Assembly (NCBI RefSeq): GCF_014200495.1
Contig: NZ_JACHBY010000012.1
Location: forward strand, 1 to 64,000
Reading direction: 5' to 3'
Length of the DNA stretch: 64,000 nt
Source: Mucilaginibacter geliditolerans
GTDB taxonomy: Bacteria > Bacteroidota > Bacteroidia > Sphingobacteriales > Sphingobacteriaceae
A program made the translations under genes and the position numbers. The notes under the pieces are model-generated. The model made no database searches. It was given only the letters and a program-made list of their open reading frames with translations, and was not told the origin of the DNA. This document shows positions 1 through 8,004 of this stretch, piece by piece. Within the stretch, counting starts at the first letter, position 1. Every line of letters begins with the position of its first letter.

Positions 1-290
1 ACATGCAAATAGCTATTAAGGGATAGCCCGGCTCTCACTCTCTTTCACTTATATAATCTATACAAGAATAACGATTACAAACATAGGAGGGATTGGAACG
101 GATACCGGCACTTCGAGGGCCTCAGTGCAGGCCGTGGCTAAAGCCTGTGTAGTATGAGTGTAAAGCCCGGGCCGGAGGTAACGCCATTATTTAGTGAGTA
201 GAGATTGGTTGATTAGTGATTAGTTGGCTGTTGATTATGTATACTTAACAACGTATAACACACCGCTAGCCCTTCTCAAGAGGAGAACCT
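1..290. other. Intergenic edge region, no gene seen
   Basis: No convincing reading frame. The stretch at about 150-185 (a GTAGTATGAGTG...AAGCCCG...GGTAACGCC pattern) resembles the stretch at 6843-6883 (GCAGTATGAGTG...AGCCCG...GGGAACGCC), so both ends of the phage-like region carry a related short intergenic repeat. What it does is unknown. Confidence 0.5.
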
Positions 291-548
291 TTATCGTTGT
301 GCATTTATCAGTTCACTGTAACGCTTTTGGTATTCGGATTCGGTTTTATTGAGCAGGAGTTTGGTTAGGACGCGCTCGTAGGGCATGTTGAGGATGGTAT
401 CCCATTTGGTGATATCGCCAGCGGCGAGGGAATTTATGGTGTTGATGTATTTAAATTTTTCAAACGCCTGAATACCTGCCTTCTTCTCCAATATTGATGC
501 AGGCGCTGAAAGAAGCCTATTTTCTGTTTCAATAAGTTGGGATAACAA
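291..548 (-). CDS. Small hypothetical phage-cluster protein
   Basis: An 85-residue, mostly helical, soluble protein without signal peptide or recognised motif. It is the last gene of the minus-strand terminase cluster. Its first 115 bases overlap the 3' end of the upstream gene (434-1135) in another frame, which is long for a bacterial overlap, so either the upstream stop or this start may not be exactly what is used in the cell. The composition (charged, few rare residues, no low complexity) is protein-like. Function not recognised. Confidence 0.5.
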   Translation of the reverse strand: MLSQLIETENRLLSAPASILEKKAGIQAFEKFKYINTINSLAAGDITKWDTILNMPYERVLTKLLLNKTESEYQKRYSELINAQR

Positions 549-1135
549 GTAAAAAAATGTTTGGCTATGGGCAGTGCCTCCGTTACCCTGAGCTTTTTTA
601 CTTCGTTACAAAATTCTTCGGCTTCGTATTCATCGTATTTTTTACCTGTGGCGCGGCAAAAGAAGTAATGTGCCAGCAGGTTGCAGCATGCTTTTAATGA
701 TGGGTGGAAATGTTCCTGCCAGTGTTCTTCGCCATGTAATTTGATGGTTTCGTTTATTTCATCGGCAATGATATCCCGGGCGGCCATAAAGGCGCCGGCT
801 GGCTCGACTGACAGGTTGCGGATAACGTTTACGGTTGCTTTTCTTTTGCCCAGCATGAAGTTTACTTTATGAGGGATGGCATCGCTATTATACAGGTACT
901 TGATCTGGTTAGAGAGTGAGTGTACAGAGTTGCCGAACGCCTGAAAATCGCTAAAATTGGTAACATTATTCAGCTCTTTGAGGGGGATGCCCGAGAGTAT
1001 GCTGATGGCATCAATATCGTTAAGATAATGCTTTTCCTGCATCTCCATCATTTGGCCCAAAGTAACTTCGTTAAGTGCGGTTGGTATTTTTACCAGCAGG
1101 TTTCCGTCGGTGGTTTTTAGTGTTTTTTCTATCAT
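434..1135 (-). CDS. Hypothetical phage-cluster protein downstream of terminase
   Basis: A 233-residue soluble protein of unknown function. Its ATG overlaps the TGA stop of the terminase gene (ATGA at 1132-1135), the usual sign of translational coupling, so the two are almost certainly co-transcribed. The middle contains a Cys/His-containing segment (KACCNLLAHYFFC) and an acidic stretch; the last 30 residues are basic and aromatic. The position right after the large terminase, where a portal or adaptor protein usually lies, is the only hint at role, but I see no portal signature. Confidence 0.7.
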   Translation of the reverse strand: MIEKTLKTTDGNLLVKIPTALNEVTLGQMMEMQEKHYLNDIDAISILSGIPLKELNNVTNFSDFQAFGNSVHSLSNQIKYLYNSDAIPHKVNFMLGKRKATVNVIRNLSVEPAGAFMAARDIIADEINETIKLHGEEHWQEHFHPSLKACCNLLAHYFFCRATGKKYDEYEAEEFCNEVKKLRVTEALPIAKHFFTCYPNLLKQKIGFFQRLHQYWRRRQVFRRLKNLNTSTP

Positions 1136-2352
1136 ATGGTTATCAGGTTTACAATAGGATCCTGCCAGGTGTTGTTTTTATAAGGCATATACGATTTGCG
1201 TGATATAAATGTATTGATTTTTAGTTTGTTAAGTGCAATATATCTTAAAGGATCGATTAAATGATTATAGGCATCGACAGGTTCATTGATTGTTTTGCCT
1301 GAGCGGTCGACGCGCCACTTGTAGCGGGCTATTTCGTGACGGAGATTTACGCTGCGGCGGGTGATATTTATTTTGTGGCGGCGGAGGATATCAATAGAGT
1401 TTTTTATACTGTCGGGGCCCTTTTTTGCGCCTTTGACATTCCAGCCCAGACGTTTAAGTTCTTCGATGGATTTGGGTTCGGCGCTATCGGCAATGATCTC
1501 AGTGCTTTTGCTGATGCCTGCGCTGGTGAGCCGGGCAGCGATATCGGTATTGGTAAGGCCGGTTTCGTAAAACATTTCATCGACCCAAAGTTCGCCGTTT
1601 TGAGCGTATACCTGCAGGCAACCGGTTTCGTCGTTGGTGAAGCCAAAATCAAGGCCGGCAGCGATGCGTTTTGCATCCGGAGGGATATCGTTGCAGATGT
1701 GCCAGTTATCGAACACCAGTCCGCTTACTTTGCCGGTTAAGCCGCGGGCATAGACCTTCCAGAGTTCGATATCTACTGCTTTGAGCGACTCGACCTTATC
1801 GCGCATGGTTTGCTTGATGAAGGGGTTGTGGCGGTGATCGGAGATGATGAGTTGCACATCGGGTTTGCCTATTACATGATCGTGTACCCAAAAGTTATAG
1901 TTGGGATTATAATCAATAAACACACGTTCGCGGGTGCGGAGGGCCAGTTCGGTGTAAATGTCGTAGGTGATGCCGTTGGCTTCGTTGATGAACAAATAAT
2001 CGCGCTTGCCTGACTTGGCATCCTGGGCATTGTCGTAGCTTTTAAATTCGATTATGGTACCATTATGGAACTCGAAGATCCTATCGGATTTGTTATAGCT
2101 TTTTACCATGGCTTTTATTTGATCGGAGCTGTTGTAGATATTTAATGCATCGCGCAGGGCACCAGCTTTAAGGTTTGGTATATCCTGACCAACTACGGTT
2201 ATTACTTGTTTTGGGCTTTCGCAGGCGAGACAAAAGAGTACTTGTTCAATAGCGTAGGTTTTGCCGGAGCTTGTGCCGCCCTGGTTTACTATTATACTGG
2301 CTGCGGCGTTATAGTTTTGTTTGAATAGGATGGATGCATTTTGTTGGTTCAT
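1132..2352 (-). CDS. Phage terminase large subunit
   Basis: DNA-packaging motor of tailed phages: an ATPase that drives DNA into the capsid fused to a nuclease that cuts the concatemer. The 406 residues show a Walker A loop GGTSSGKT (residues 25-32) and a Walker B-type strand YLFINEAN (about 119-126), followed by a C-terminal RNase H-like nuclease region beginning at AAGLDFGFTND with later acidic residues (IIADSAEP, VDAYNHLIDPLRY). The length fits the PBSX/T4-like terminase family. The small-subunit gene lies upstream at 2844-3311, and the downstream gene overlaps by four bases. No frameshift is seen, so the protein could be functional, although no capsid genes accompany it here. Confidence 0.92.
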   Translation of the reverse strand: MNQQNASILFKQNYNAAASIIVNQGGTSSGKTYAIEQVLFCLACESPKQVITVVGQDIPNLKAGALRDALNIYNSSDQIKAMVKSYNKSDRIFEFHNGTIIEFKSYDNAQDAKSGKRDYLFINEANGITYDIYTELALRTRERVFIDYNPNYNFWVHDHVIGKPDVQLIISDHRHNPFIKQTMRDKVESLKAVDIELWKVYARGLTGKVSGLVFDNWHICNDIPPDAKRIAAGLDFGFTNDETGCLQVYAQNGELWVDEMFYETGLTNTDIAARLTSAGISKSTEIIADSAEPKSIEELKRLGWNVKGAKKGPDSIKNSIDILRRHKINITRRSVNLRHEIARYKWRVDRSGKTINEPVDAYNHLIDPLRYIALNKLKINTFISRKSYMPYKNNTWQDPIVNLITI

Positions 2353-2737
2353 TTGGTTTTGTTCATTTGTTCAATGGTTCATTAGTGTTTGGTGGGGATG
2401 TTTGTTTGTATTTGTTACAGATATCACTGGTTGTTGCCTTGTTACTTATCGCATGAAGCCGCTCATTGCCGCGGAGGCTACTACTTTTTTCTTGATAAAA
2501 AAGTAGCAAAAAATCAAGTCAGCAAAGAGGCTTCTTTGCCGCACGGGGCCTGCGCTGCAAATCAGGCAAAACCTAGGCTGCTATATTTTTGCGGCCTTAT
2601 TGCTGCTGTGGCCAGTGCACTGCAAAAATCTGCTATGCCCTGCCATGCACAAGGCCACCATTGTTTTGCCAGATTTCGGCCGAAGCTTTTTTGCTGACGG
2701 GATGGAAAAATGTTATTGGTCATTGATTGTTTTGGTT

Positions 2738-2791
2738 CATAAGCGTGGACGCTTATGCGGTGGTTTTGGTTCAAGCGTGGACGCTTGAACC
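2738..2791. repeat. Pair of perfect palindromes around GCGTGGACGC
   Basis: CATAAGCGT-GG-ACGCTTATG (2738-2757, 9-bp arms) is followed by GGTTCAAGCGT-GG-ACGCTTGAACC (2768-2791, 11-bp arms). A degenerate pair with the same order and the same following bases (CCGGCGGTG) lies at about 6699-6755. This is a REP-like doublet. Confidence 0.8.
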
Positions 2792-2806
2792 GGCGGTGTG
2801 GGTGGG

Positions 2807-2834
2807 GTCACTGGTCACTGGTCACTGGTCACTG
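2807..2834. repeat. Four tandem GTCACTG heptamers
   Basis: Four exact copies of GTCACTG in a row between the palindrome pair and the 3' end of the terminase small-subunit gene. A variable-number repeat is possible. Confidence 0.85.
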
Positions 2835-2843
2835 GTTTGTTGG

Positions 2844-3311
2844 TTAGAGCGATACTTCTTTTTCGTTGGAGGCGGGTGTGGGGCCGGTTTCGAGGATTTT
2901 TACTTTTAGGGTTTTTGAGGATGGATCGGTTGGTGACCGTTCTTCGGGTTTTTCGTTCCAGCCCATGCTGCGGAGGGCGAATATGGCACCACTGGCGGGT
3001 TGCTGATGCAGTTTCTTTTCGTATTCGGCTTCAATGCGCAGGCGGCCACGGTTTAATATTTGCGCGTGTTTGCCTGAGGTTTCATACTCATCAAACGACT
3101 GGCGGCTGCTGAAACCCAGGAAGAAGGCAAGACCTGTGATGGTTGCCGGTTCGGGCTGGCGATCCCAGATCTTTGTATCAATAGCTTTTTTAGTGCTTTT
3201 TGTTGGTGTTGATTTTTCTTCGAGATGATATTCGCCCTGGATGTGTATGAAATAGTCATCAATAAGCTGATTTAGCCTTGTAGCTGTAAATTTTGGATGC
3301 TTAAGTTTCAT
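2844..3311 (-). CDS. Phage terminase small subunit-like protein
   Basis: A 155-residue DNA-recognition partner of the large terminase. It has the layout of Bacteroidota small terminases: an N-terminal helix pair (LNQLIDDYFIHIQ), a central segment typical of the family (PATITGLAFFLGFSSRQSF followed by DEYE), a helical middle and a C-terminal stretch with ALRSMGWNEK that matches the 'F.L.n.GW.dk' ending of the family. The tail is polar and low in complexity. The 491-bp gap to the large subunit is filled with repeats, which is unusual, because the two genes are normally adjacent; the repeats were probably inserted later. Confidence 0.8.
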   Translation of the reverse strand: MKLKHPKFTATRLNQLIDDYFIHIQGEYHLEEKSTPTKSTKKAIDTKIWDRQPEPATITGLAFFLGFSSRQSFDEYETSGKHAQILNRGRLRIEAEYEKKLHQQPASGAIFALRSMGWNEKPEERSPTDPSSKTLKVKILETGPTPASNEKEVSL

Positions 3312-3603
3312 TATGATTTAAATGCCTAATGGCATAATGTATATTCAAAGATAACTAAATTATTTAGTATTTGCAAGTAATTTTTTTAATAATTATAGGC
3401 GTTTGTAATTTTCATCTTTTAAATGATCCGGTGCAAAATAAAGTTTATAAAAACAGGCTAATTCAGTAGTTTTTGGCTGCTTTTTTGTGGTTTTTAAGGG
3501 GACGCGTTAATAATTGTTAAATTTTTGTTACGAATGCTAATTGGCACAACCTTTTTAACTATTTTTACGTATCCAATTACAAGAACAGTGCAGATCTTTA
3601 ATA

Positions 3604-4185
3604 ATGGGCAACAAGATATTTACTAAATTTTTCATCGTTTTTATACTGCTGCTTTCGGGTATGATTGTATCGTGCCAAAAAGATCAGGTGGTTAATGATG
3701 AAACGGCGGTAAATTCTGCCAAAACCGACAGCTCTTTAACGCTTAACGCACCCGGAAATTACCTTGCTGTTAAGGGGACGCTTAAAGTAACCATACTGGA
3801 TTCGACCTATACTTTTGACGCGGCTAAAGATTCAATAGCTTTTATAAATGTTAACTCGGGCAATAACCAGTACTTTGGGATAACTGCCATTAATAAGGAG
3901 CATGACATGAGCTTTGGGATCAGCTCGGCCGGGAAGGCGCTTAGTAATTTGACCAGCACGGTAGCAGGGAGTCAGTTTTTATTGAGCCATGATAAAATGC
4001 CTAATATTGAATACGCATTAACCAAATACATAAACACCCAGGATTTCGGGAAAATAAACATTACCTCATTTAAAACAGACAGCACGTTGGCTAAAGGTAC
4101 ATTTTATACTTTTTTAGCTAAGGATGCCAAGCCTAATGCGCCTTTTTATAAGGTTAAGGGCACTTTTAGTTTGCAGCTTAAATAG
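3604..4185 (+). CDS. Hypothetical lipoprotein
   Basis: A 193-residue predicted lipoprotein: a basic start (MGNKIFTK), a hydrophobic stretch and a lipobox ending at Cys (GMIVSC, residue 24), then KDQ and a Ser/Thr-rich linker. The mature part is beta-rich with alternating hydrophobic residues and no known catalytic motif. It is probably anchored to the outer membrane or periplasmic face. It is monocistronic; the 292-bp upstream gap is AT-rich and separates it from the divergent terminase gene. Function not recognised. Confidence 0.8.
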   Translation: MGNKIFTKFFIVFILLLSGMIVSCQKDQVVNDETAVNSAKTDSSLTLNAPGNYLAVKGTLKVTILDSTYTFDAAKDSIAFINVNSGNNQYFGITAINKEHDMSFGISSAGKALSNLTSTVAGSQFLLSHDKMPNIEYALTKYINTQDFGKINITSFKTDSTLAKGTFYTFLAKDAKPNAPFYKVKGTFSLQLK

Positions 4186-4389
4186 GATTTTGGCCATTGA
4201 GTCATTGGTCATTAAGTCATTGCCTTGTTCAGGGCAGATCTAATTCATATTTTACCTATAGTTAACTTATATCAATTCACCGATATAGTAACCGTTAAGT
4301 AAAAAAGCGTTTACAGATGGGGCTTTTCGGAGTTAGGATAGCCAAATGTGGCCTTTTTTTAGTACCTTTAACAAATTTTAAAGACATTG

Positions 4390-4674
4390 ATGAAAGTATT
4401 TATTGCAGGCTTGCCACTTGAGGTGGATGAGGCCGAGTTAACAGCCGTTTTTGGTGATTTTGGGCCGGTAAAATCACTCAGGATCATTAAAGATCGTGAA
4501 ACAAAAGAGAGTAAGGGTTTTGGGTTTGTTGAGATGGTGAACGAAGACGAGGCTAAAGAAGCCATTAGGTGTATGAATGGCGCCAGCTATTATGGCAGAA
4601 GGATAACAGTGAACGTGGCAGAGGACAAAGGCTTTAGTGGTGGTGGTAATAAAGGTGGTTTTAGACACAATTAA
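4390..4674 (+). CDS. RRM-domain RNA-binding protein
   Basis: A small single-domain RNA-binding protein (94 residues). RNP2 is VFIAGL (residues 3-8) and RNP1 is KGFGFVEM (about residues 40-47), the two aromatic-containing strands that contact RNA; after the domain there is a short Gly-rich tail (GFSGGGNKGGF). Such RRM proteins are common in Bacteroidota and cyanobacteria and are thought to act on mRNA, often in stress or cold response. I take the ATG at 4390, since the TTG one codon earlier adds nothing and homologues begin MK(I/V)F(I/V)xGLP. A strong terminator follows at 4706-4731. Confidence 0.93.
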   Translation: MKVFIAGLPLEVDEAELTAVFGDFGPVKSLRIIKDRETKESKGFGFVEMVNEDEAKEAIRCMNGASYYGRRITVNVAEDKGFSGGGNKGGFRHN

Positions 4675-4705
4675 CAGCCGATAATTTTTATTCGAATAGA
4701 CTTTG

Positions 4706-4731
4706 AGCCGGGCACATCCCGGCTTTTTTTT
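4706..4731 (+). terminator. Rho-independent terminator of the RRM gene
   Basis: AGCCGGG-CACAT-CCCGGCT followed by eight T. Confidence 0.9.
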
Positions 4732-4732
4732 G

Positions 4733-4769
4733 GACCTCACCTAAATCCTCTCCAAAGGAGAGGACTTAA
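4733..4769. repeat. Short direct repeat, copy A
   Basis: GACCTCACC(T)AA..(C)TCTCCAAAGGAGAGGACTTAA occurs here and again at 6506-6541 with few changes. It contains the palindrome TCTCC-AAA-GGAGA. An intergenic repeat of unknown role. Confidence 0.8.
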
Positions 4770-4811
4770 GAATCATCGTTAATTATATTAAGAAAAGTAT
4801 TTAAAATATTT

Positions 4812-5981
4812 TTATTGGATTACAGTAATTTCATTGGTAGAGTTATTGAGTTTTGACGACATCCAAACTATAACTAAACCCAGTGTGGATATGATGGCGA
4901 ATGACCAGCGCAGGTTGGAGGCTTGTGCTACAAAGCCAACTAATGGCGGTACTATTAAAAAGCCCAAATAACCTACTGTTGATACCGCAGCGATACCCAG
5001 GCCGTTGCTCATGGTTTTTGATTTGCCTGCCTCGCGGTAAACGAGCGGGACTATACATGAGGTGCCTATACCTACCATGGCAAAGCCAAGTATAGCTGTT
5101 ACCAGGTACGGGAATATAACGGAGAGCATAAAGCCTGATATGATGAGCATGCCACTATATTGCATAAGCATTTTAACACCGTAACGGGTAACTACCTTAT
5201 CGCCGGCGAAGCGGGCAAAGGTTAGGGTTGACATAAAGGCTATAAAGCCTGTTATGGCTATTGCGTGCGAGGTATGCACGGCTTTGTCCATATAAATACC
5301 GCTCCAGTCGTACATAATGTTTTCGCATGCCATGGAGGCAAAGCAAATGAAGGAGAGTTTGAGCAGTGTTTTATCGGGCAATGAAAATATAGGTTTATTG
5401 GGTTGTGGAACTGGTTTTTGATGCAGCAGAAAGGGTGAACAGCAAAATGCAATTACCGTTAATATTATGCTGACCGACAATAAGTGATATGCGGGTTTGA
5501 TATGATCAGCTACCATTAAGTAGCCCAGAGCTGCCCCGCCAAATCCTGCCATGCTCCAGATGCCGTGGAAGGTTGTCATGATTGATTTGCTGTACAGGGT
5601 TTGTACGCCTACGGCTTCGGTATTGGTTGACAGGTTGAACAGGTTGCGTGATGAGCCGAAAAAGAACAGTATAAGCAGGAATTGCCAGAACTGTGTGGCA
5701 TATCCTAACAGGCCTAAACAAAGATTATACGATACAGCGCCGAATAGCATTATTGCGCTGCTGCTAAAGCGGCTGAGTAATTTGCCGGTAAGGGGCATAG
5801 TTGCCATTAAGCCTACAGGCAGGGCAAACAGAGCGATGCCTAATTGTGCTTCATTTAAATGGAGATCGCGCTGGATAGAGGGGATCCTGGATGCCCAGGT
5901 GGTGTAGCCAAAGCCCGATATGAAGAAGAAGATAGCCGCGGCTATTCTTGATGTTTTTGAGGATTTGGGTAGATTGGACAT
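4812..5981 (-). CDS. MFS transporter (YbjJ-like)
   Basis: A 389-residue inner-membrane protein with about twelve hydrophobic helices, in two halves joined by a polar loop near residues 195-205 (HQKPVPQPNKP). Helix 1 and loop carry FISGFGYTTWASRIPSIQRDL and later TGKLLSRF, the pattern of the YbjJ-type major facilitator branch. The substrate cannot be told from sequence. The gene stands alone: RRM terminator on one side, a 957-bp repeat-rich gap upstream. The start ATG at 5981 is supported by the short cytoplasmic leader before helix 1. Confidence 0.88.
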   Translation of the reverse strand: MSNLPKSSKTSRIAAAIFFFISGFGYTTWASRIPSIQRDLHLNEAQLGIALFALPVGLMATMPLTGKLLSRFSSSAIMLFGAVSYNLCLGLLGYATQFWQFLLILFFFGSSRNLFNLSTNTEAVGVQTLYSKSIMTTFHGIWSMAGFGGAALGYLMVADHIKPAYHLLSVSIILTVIAFCCSPFLLHQKPVPQPNKPIFSLPDKTLLKLSFICFASMACENIMYDWSGIYMDKAVHTSHAIAITGFIAFMSTLTFARFAGDKVVTRYGVKMLMQYSGMLIISGFMLSVIFPYLVTAILGFAMVGIGTSCIVPLVYREAGKSKTMSNGLGIAAVSTVGYLGFLIVPPLVGFVAQASNLRWSFAIISTLGLVIVWMSSKLNNSTNEITVIQ

Positions 5982-6938
5982 ATTGGGGGCTAAATTAAGA
6001 TTTTATTTTTTATGGTTTGTTTGGATGGGCATGGTTTGCTTGCAAGTTGGAATGTCGCGCGAAGCCGCTCATTGCCGCGGAGGCTACTACTTTTGTCTTG
6101 ATACAAAAGGTAGCAAAAAATCAAGACAACAAGGATGCTTCCCCCCGCTCCCTGCCGGTTCTTCACGCTTTTTTCGCTATTCGGTACTTCGTACCTCACA
6201 TCACACAAAAAGCTAAACCGGCATTCCCGCCTGCGCTGGCCCGCCCTTGTTGTCAGGAGCCATGCTTTTTTAAATTGTGTTTCAATTAAGATTCACTCTC
6301 TTGTAAAACGCTGGGTGAGGTTTTTCTTGTCAGCAGAAATGCTTTTTTGCCGCATGATGCCATTCCCTGCAAATCAGACAAAACCTGGGCTGGAATCTTT
6401 TTGCGCCCACTGGCCCATGCGCTGCAAAAATTTCTAATGCCCTGCCATTACACAAGGCCAGCATCGTTTTGCCTGCTTTCGCCCGAAGCTGTTCTACTGA
6501 CAGAAGACCTCACCCAACCATCTCCAAAGGAGAGGACTTAAAAGGAAGCGTCATTGCGAGGAACGAAGCAATCTCTACATAAGAAGGTCTGTTTGGCATG
6601 TTTGCTCTGTATAGTTTAAAGATTGCTTCGTCGTTCCTCCTCGCAATGACGCTTGGTGTGGAAAGGGCTTATTGAGTCATTGCTTGAGTGGTTATTTTAT
6701 AATCGTGGACGTTTATGAATTTGTTGATTCAAGCGTGGACGCCTGAACCGGCGGTGAGGTATTTGACTAGCTTAATTGTTGTTTTTTGCGTTATTGATAG
6801 AAATGCCCTTCGACTACGCTCAGGGTGACACGCACACTTTGTGCAGTATGAGTGGATAGCCCGCCCGCTAACCAGCGGGAACGCCCTGAACAAATGCAAT
6901 TGTTAATTATGTTAAATATGCTATTTGGCATAAGTTTA
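5982..6938. repeat. 957-bp repeat-filled gap
   Basis: No gene supported; the plus-strand frames at 5920-6541 are repeat shadows. It holds copy 2 of the dispersed repeat in two pieces (6058-6120 and 6331-6510), a direct-repeat copy (6506-6541), a long REP-type inverted repeat (6546-6654), the degenerate palindrome pair (6699-6755), the half element CTTCGACTACGCTCAGGGTG (6809-6828) and the phage-boundary-like repeat (6843-6883). Confidence 0.75.
6546..6654. repeat. Long inverted repeat of the 'TCATTGCGAGG' type
   Basis: The left arm AAGCGTCATTGCGAGG...GAAGCAATC (6546-6573) is matched by its reverse complement at 6621-6654, with a loop of about 47 bases. The same arm sequence appears at 17516-17547, 23891-23940 and, in degenerate form, near 8733-8757. 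This is a genome-dispersed palindromic element. Confidence 0.85.
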
Positions 6939-7370
6939 TTATGAAAATAACTGGTTGGTATTGCAGTCATCATACACCTCCGTTTCTACGAGTTGGGTTA
7001 GGAGTGTTTTGAGCATGGCTTCGCGGGCCCATTGCTGGTCGCTGGGGCTGGCATCTTCAATGTACCATTTGATGGGCTCGTTGATCTCGATACGGGCCTT
7101 GTAGGTGAAGTTCTTTTTTGGATGCATTTTAATACCCTCATAACTGTTCAGGTTTTCGGCTTTTATTACTTTGGCGAATTGTTTAAGGGATAAATCTACC
7201 TGCAGGCATTCGTCTAGGGAGTTTTTGAAGTCGTGCTTGTCTTCGAGCCAAAGGGTTAAAATATCGCCGTTAATTTCATGATCGGCAATGGCAATGCGGC
7301 TGTAATCATAATCAACGTTGATGATGAGCCACCAAAGGTGGTTTTTGAGTTTTTGTGTGATTTTTATCAT
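6939..7370 (-). CDS. Hypothetical protein, possible prophage gene
   Basis: A 143-residue acidic, soluble protein beginning MIKITQKLKNHLWW. It has alternating strands and helices and no catalytic motif that I recognise. It lies on the same strand as the small gene at 7569-7754 and divergent from the S24 repressor gene, the layout of a phage control region, which suggests an early phage gene. The 198-bp gap to its upstream neighbour is a tandem/inverted repeat. Confidence 0.65.
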   Translation of the reverse strand: MIKITQKLKNHLWWLIINVDYDYSRIAIADHEINGDILTLWLEDKHDFKNSLDECLQVDLSLKQFAKVIKAENLNSYEGIKMHPKKNFTYKARIEINEPIKWYIEDASPSDQQWAREAMLKTLLTQLVETEVYDDCNTNQLFS

Positions 7371-7379
7371 GGTTTTTAA

Positions 7380-7561
7380 GTATCAAGTATTTAGTATCAG
7401 GTATCAAGACTGCAGCTTTTAGTATCAGGTAGCTAGTATCAGGTATCGTTTTTAGTATCAAGTAGCTAGTATCAAGTAGCGAGACAACTACAATTTTGGT
7501 GCATAGTTATATTAAGTAGCGCTTAGAGTACTTGCTACCTGATACTAGCTACTTGATACTA
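7380..7561. repeat. AGTATCA(A/G)GTAGC tandem and inverted repeat
   Basis: Units of the form AGTATCAAGTAGC/AGTATCAGGTAGC recur at least five times on the plus strand (from 7394 to 7483), and the reverse complement (GCTACCTGATACTAGCTACTTGATACT) closes the block at 7534-7560. The whole can fold into a long cruciform or RNA hairpin. Confidence 0.85.
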
Positions 7562-7568
7562 AAGAAAA

Positions 7569-7754
7569 CTAACGAAACGCCGGTTGCCAGTCGGGCAGGT
7601 ATTTTTGGATTGCGGCTATTTCGCGGGTGTATTTGTTGCAGATGGTTTGGTAGGCCTGGTAGCGTAAAATTAATTCGTGAGTGAAATGGTTTTCTGTGGT
7701 TTGGGTTTCGGTTTGCTGCGCAATGGTTTGCAGCGCGGAGTAGGCAATATACAT
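7569..7754 (-). CDS. Small hypothetical protein next to phage repressor
   Basis: A 61-residue helical protein, Gln/Thr-rich in the middle, ending in PDWQPAFR. It starts 250 bp from the divergent S24 repressor gene, the place where a Cro-like or small early gene sits in phages, but no helix-turn-helix is evident. Function unknown. Confidence 0.5.
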   Translation of the reverse strand: MYIAYSALQTIAQQTETQTTENHFTHELILRYQAYQTICNKYTREIAAIQKYLPDWQPAFR

Positions 7755-8004
7755 GGTGGTTCAGGTTTTAAAATCTCTTCATCTTTTCGTTTTCTCTTTT
7801 TGGGGTTGGATTATATAGTTGGTTCTATACAGGATGCATAACATGATAGCAGGCATGCAATTTCTGTATTGTAACTTCTTTATATTCTGTATTTTTCATT
7901 TGGAAATTATATTTATTTGTTATAGTTTAGCACCATTGATAATACAAATATACAGAAATATCTTTATTTAATTAAAGAATTGTTGAAAACTTATTTTGCA
8001 TGCT

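Larger units (their letters stand above)
2353..2843. repeat. Repeat-filled gap, copy 1 of a dispersed repeat
   Basis: No gene. About 2449-2700 is copy 1 of a dispersed intergenic repeat whose other copies lie at 6058-6510 and 8802-9198. Shared blocks are GCCGCTCATTGCCGCGGAGG, GCAAATCAGGCAAAACCT and a stretch ending CGAAGC...CTGACGGG. After it come two perfect hairpins (2738-2757 and 2768-2791) and a tandem heptamer GTCACTG repeated four times (2807-2834). The repeat may be a REP or MITE-like non-coding family; its origin is not visible. Confidence 0.75.
291..3311 (-). mobile_element. Prophage packaging-gene remnant
   Basis: Terminase small subunit, terminase large subunit and two small genes lie in phage order on the minus strand, but portal, capsid and tail genes do not follow inside the window: the left edge cuts the region and the right side passes directly into host genes. 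With the small genes at 6939-7754 and the S24 repressor at 8005 this looks like a dismantled prophage or a minimal phage-derived cassette. It could continue beyond position 1. Confidence 0.5.

Noticed and set aside
1336..2013. Plus-strand frames opposite the terminase gene
   Set aside because: Antisense shadows of a gene with clear ATPase and nuclease motifs.
5920..6541. Several plus-strand frames of 60-118 codons
   Set aside because: They translate the dispersed repeat and the antisense of the MFS gene; equivalent frames appear wherever the repeat occurs.
7394..7561. CRISPR-like spacing of short repeats
   Set aside because: Units are contiguous or overlap, with no unique spacers of constant length, and no cas gene is present.
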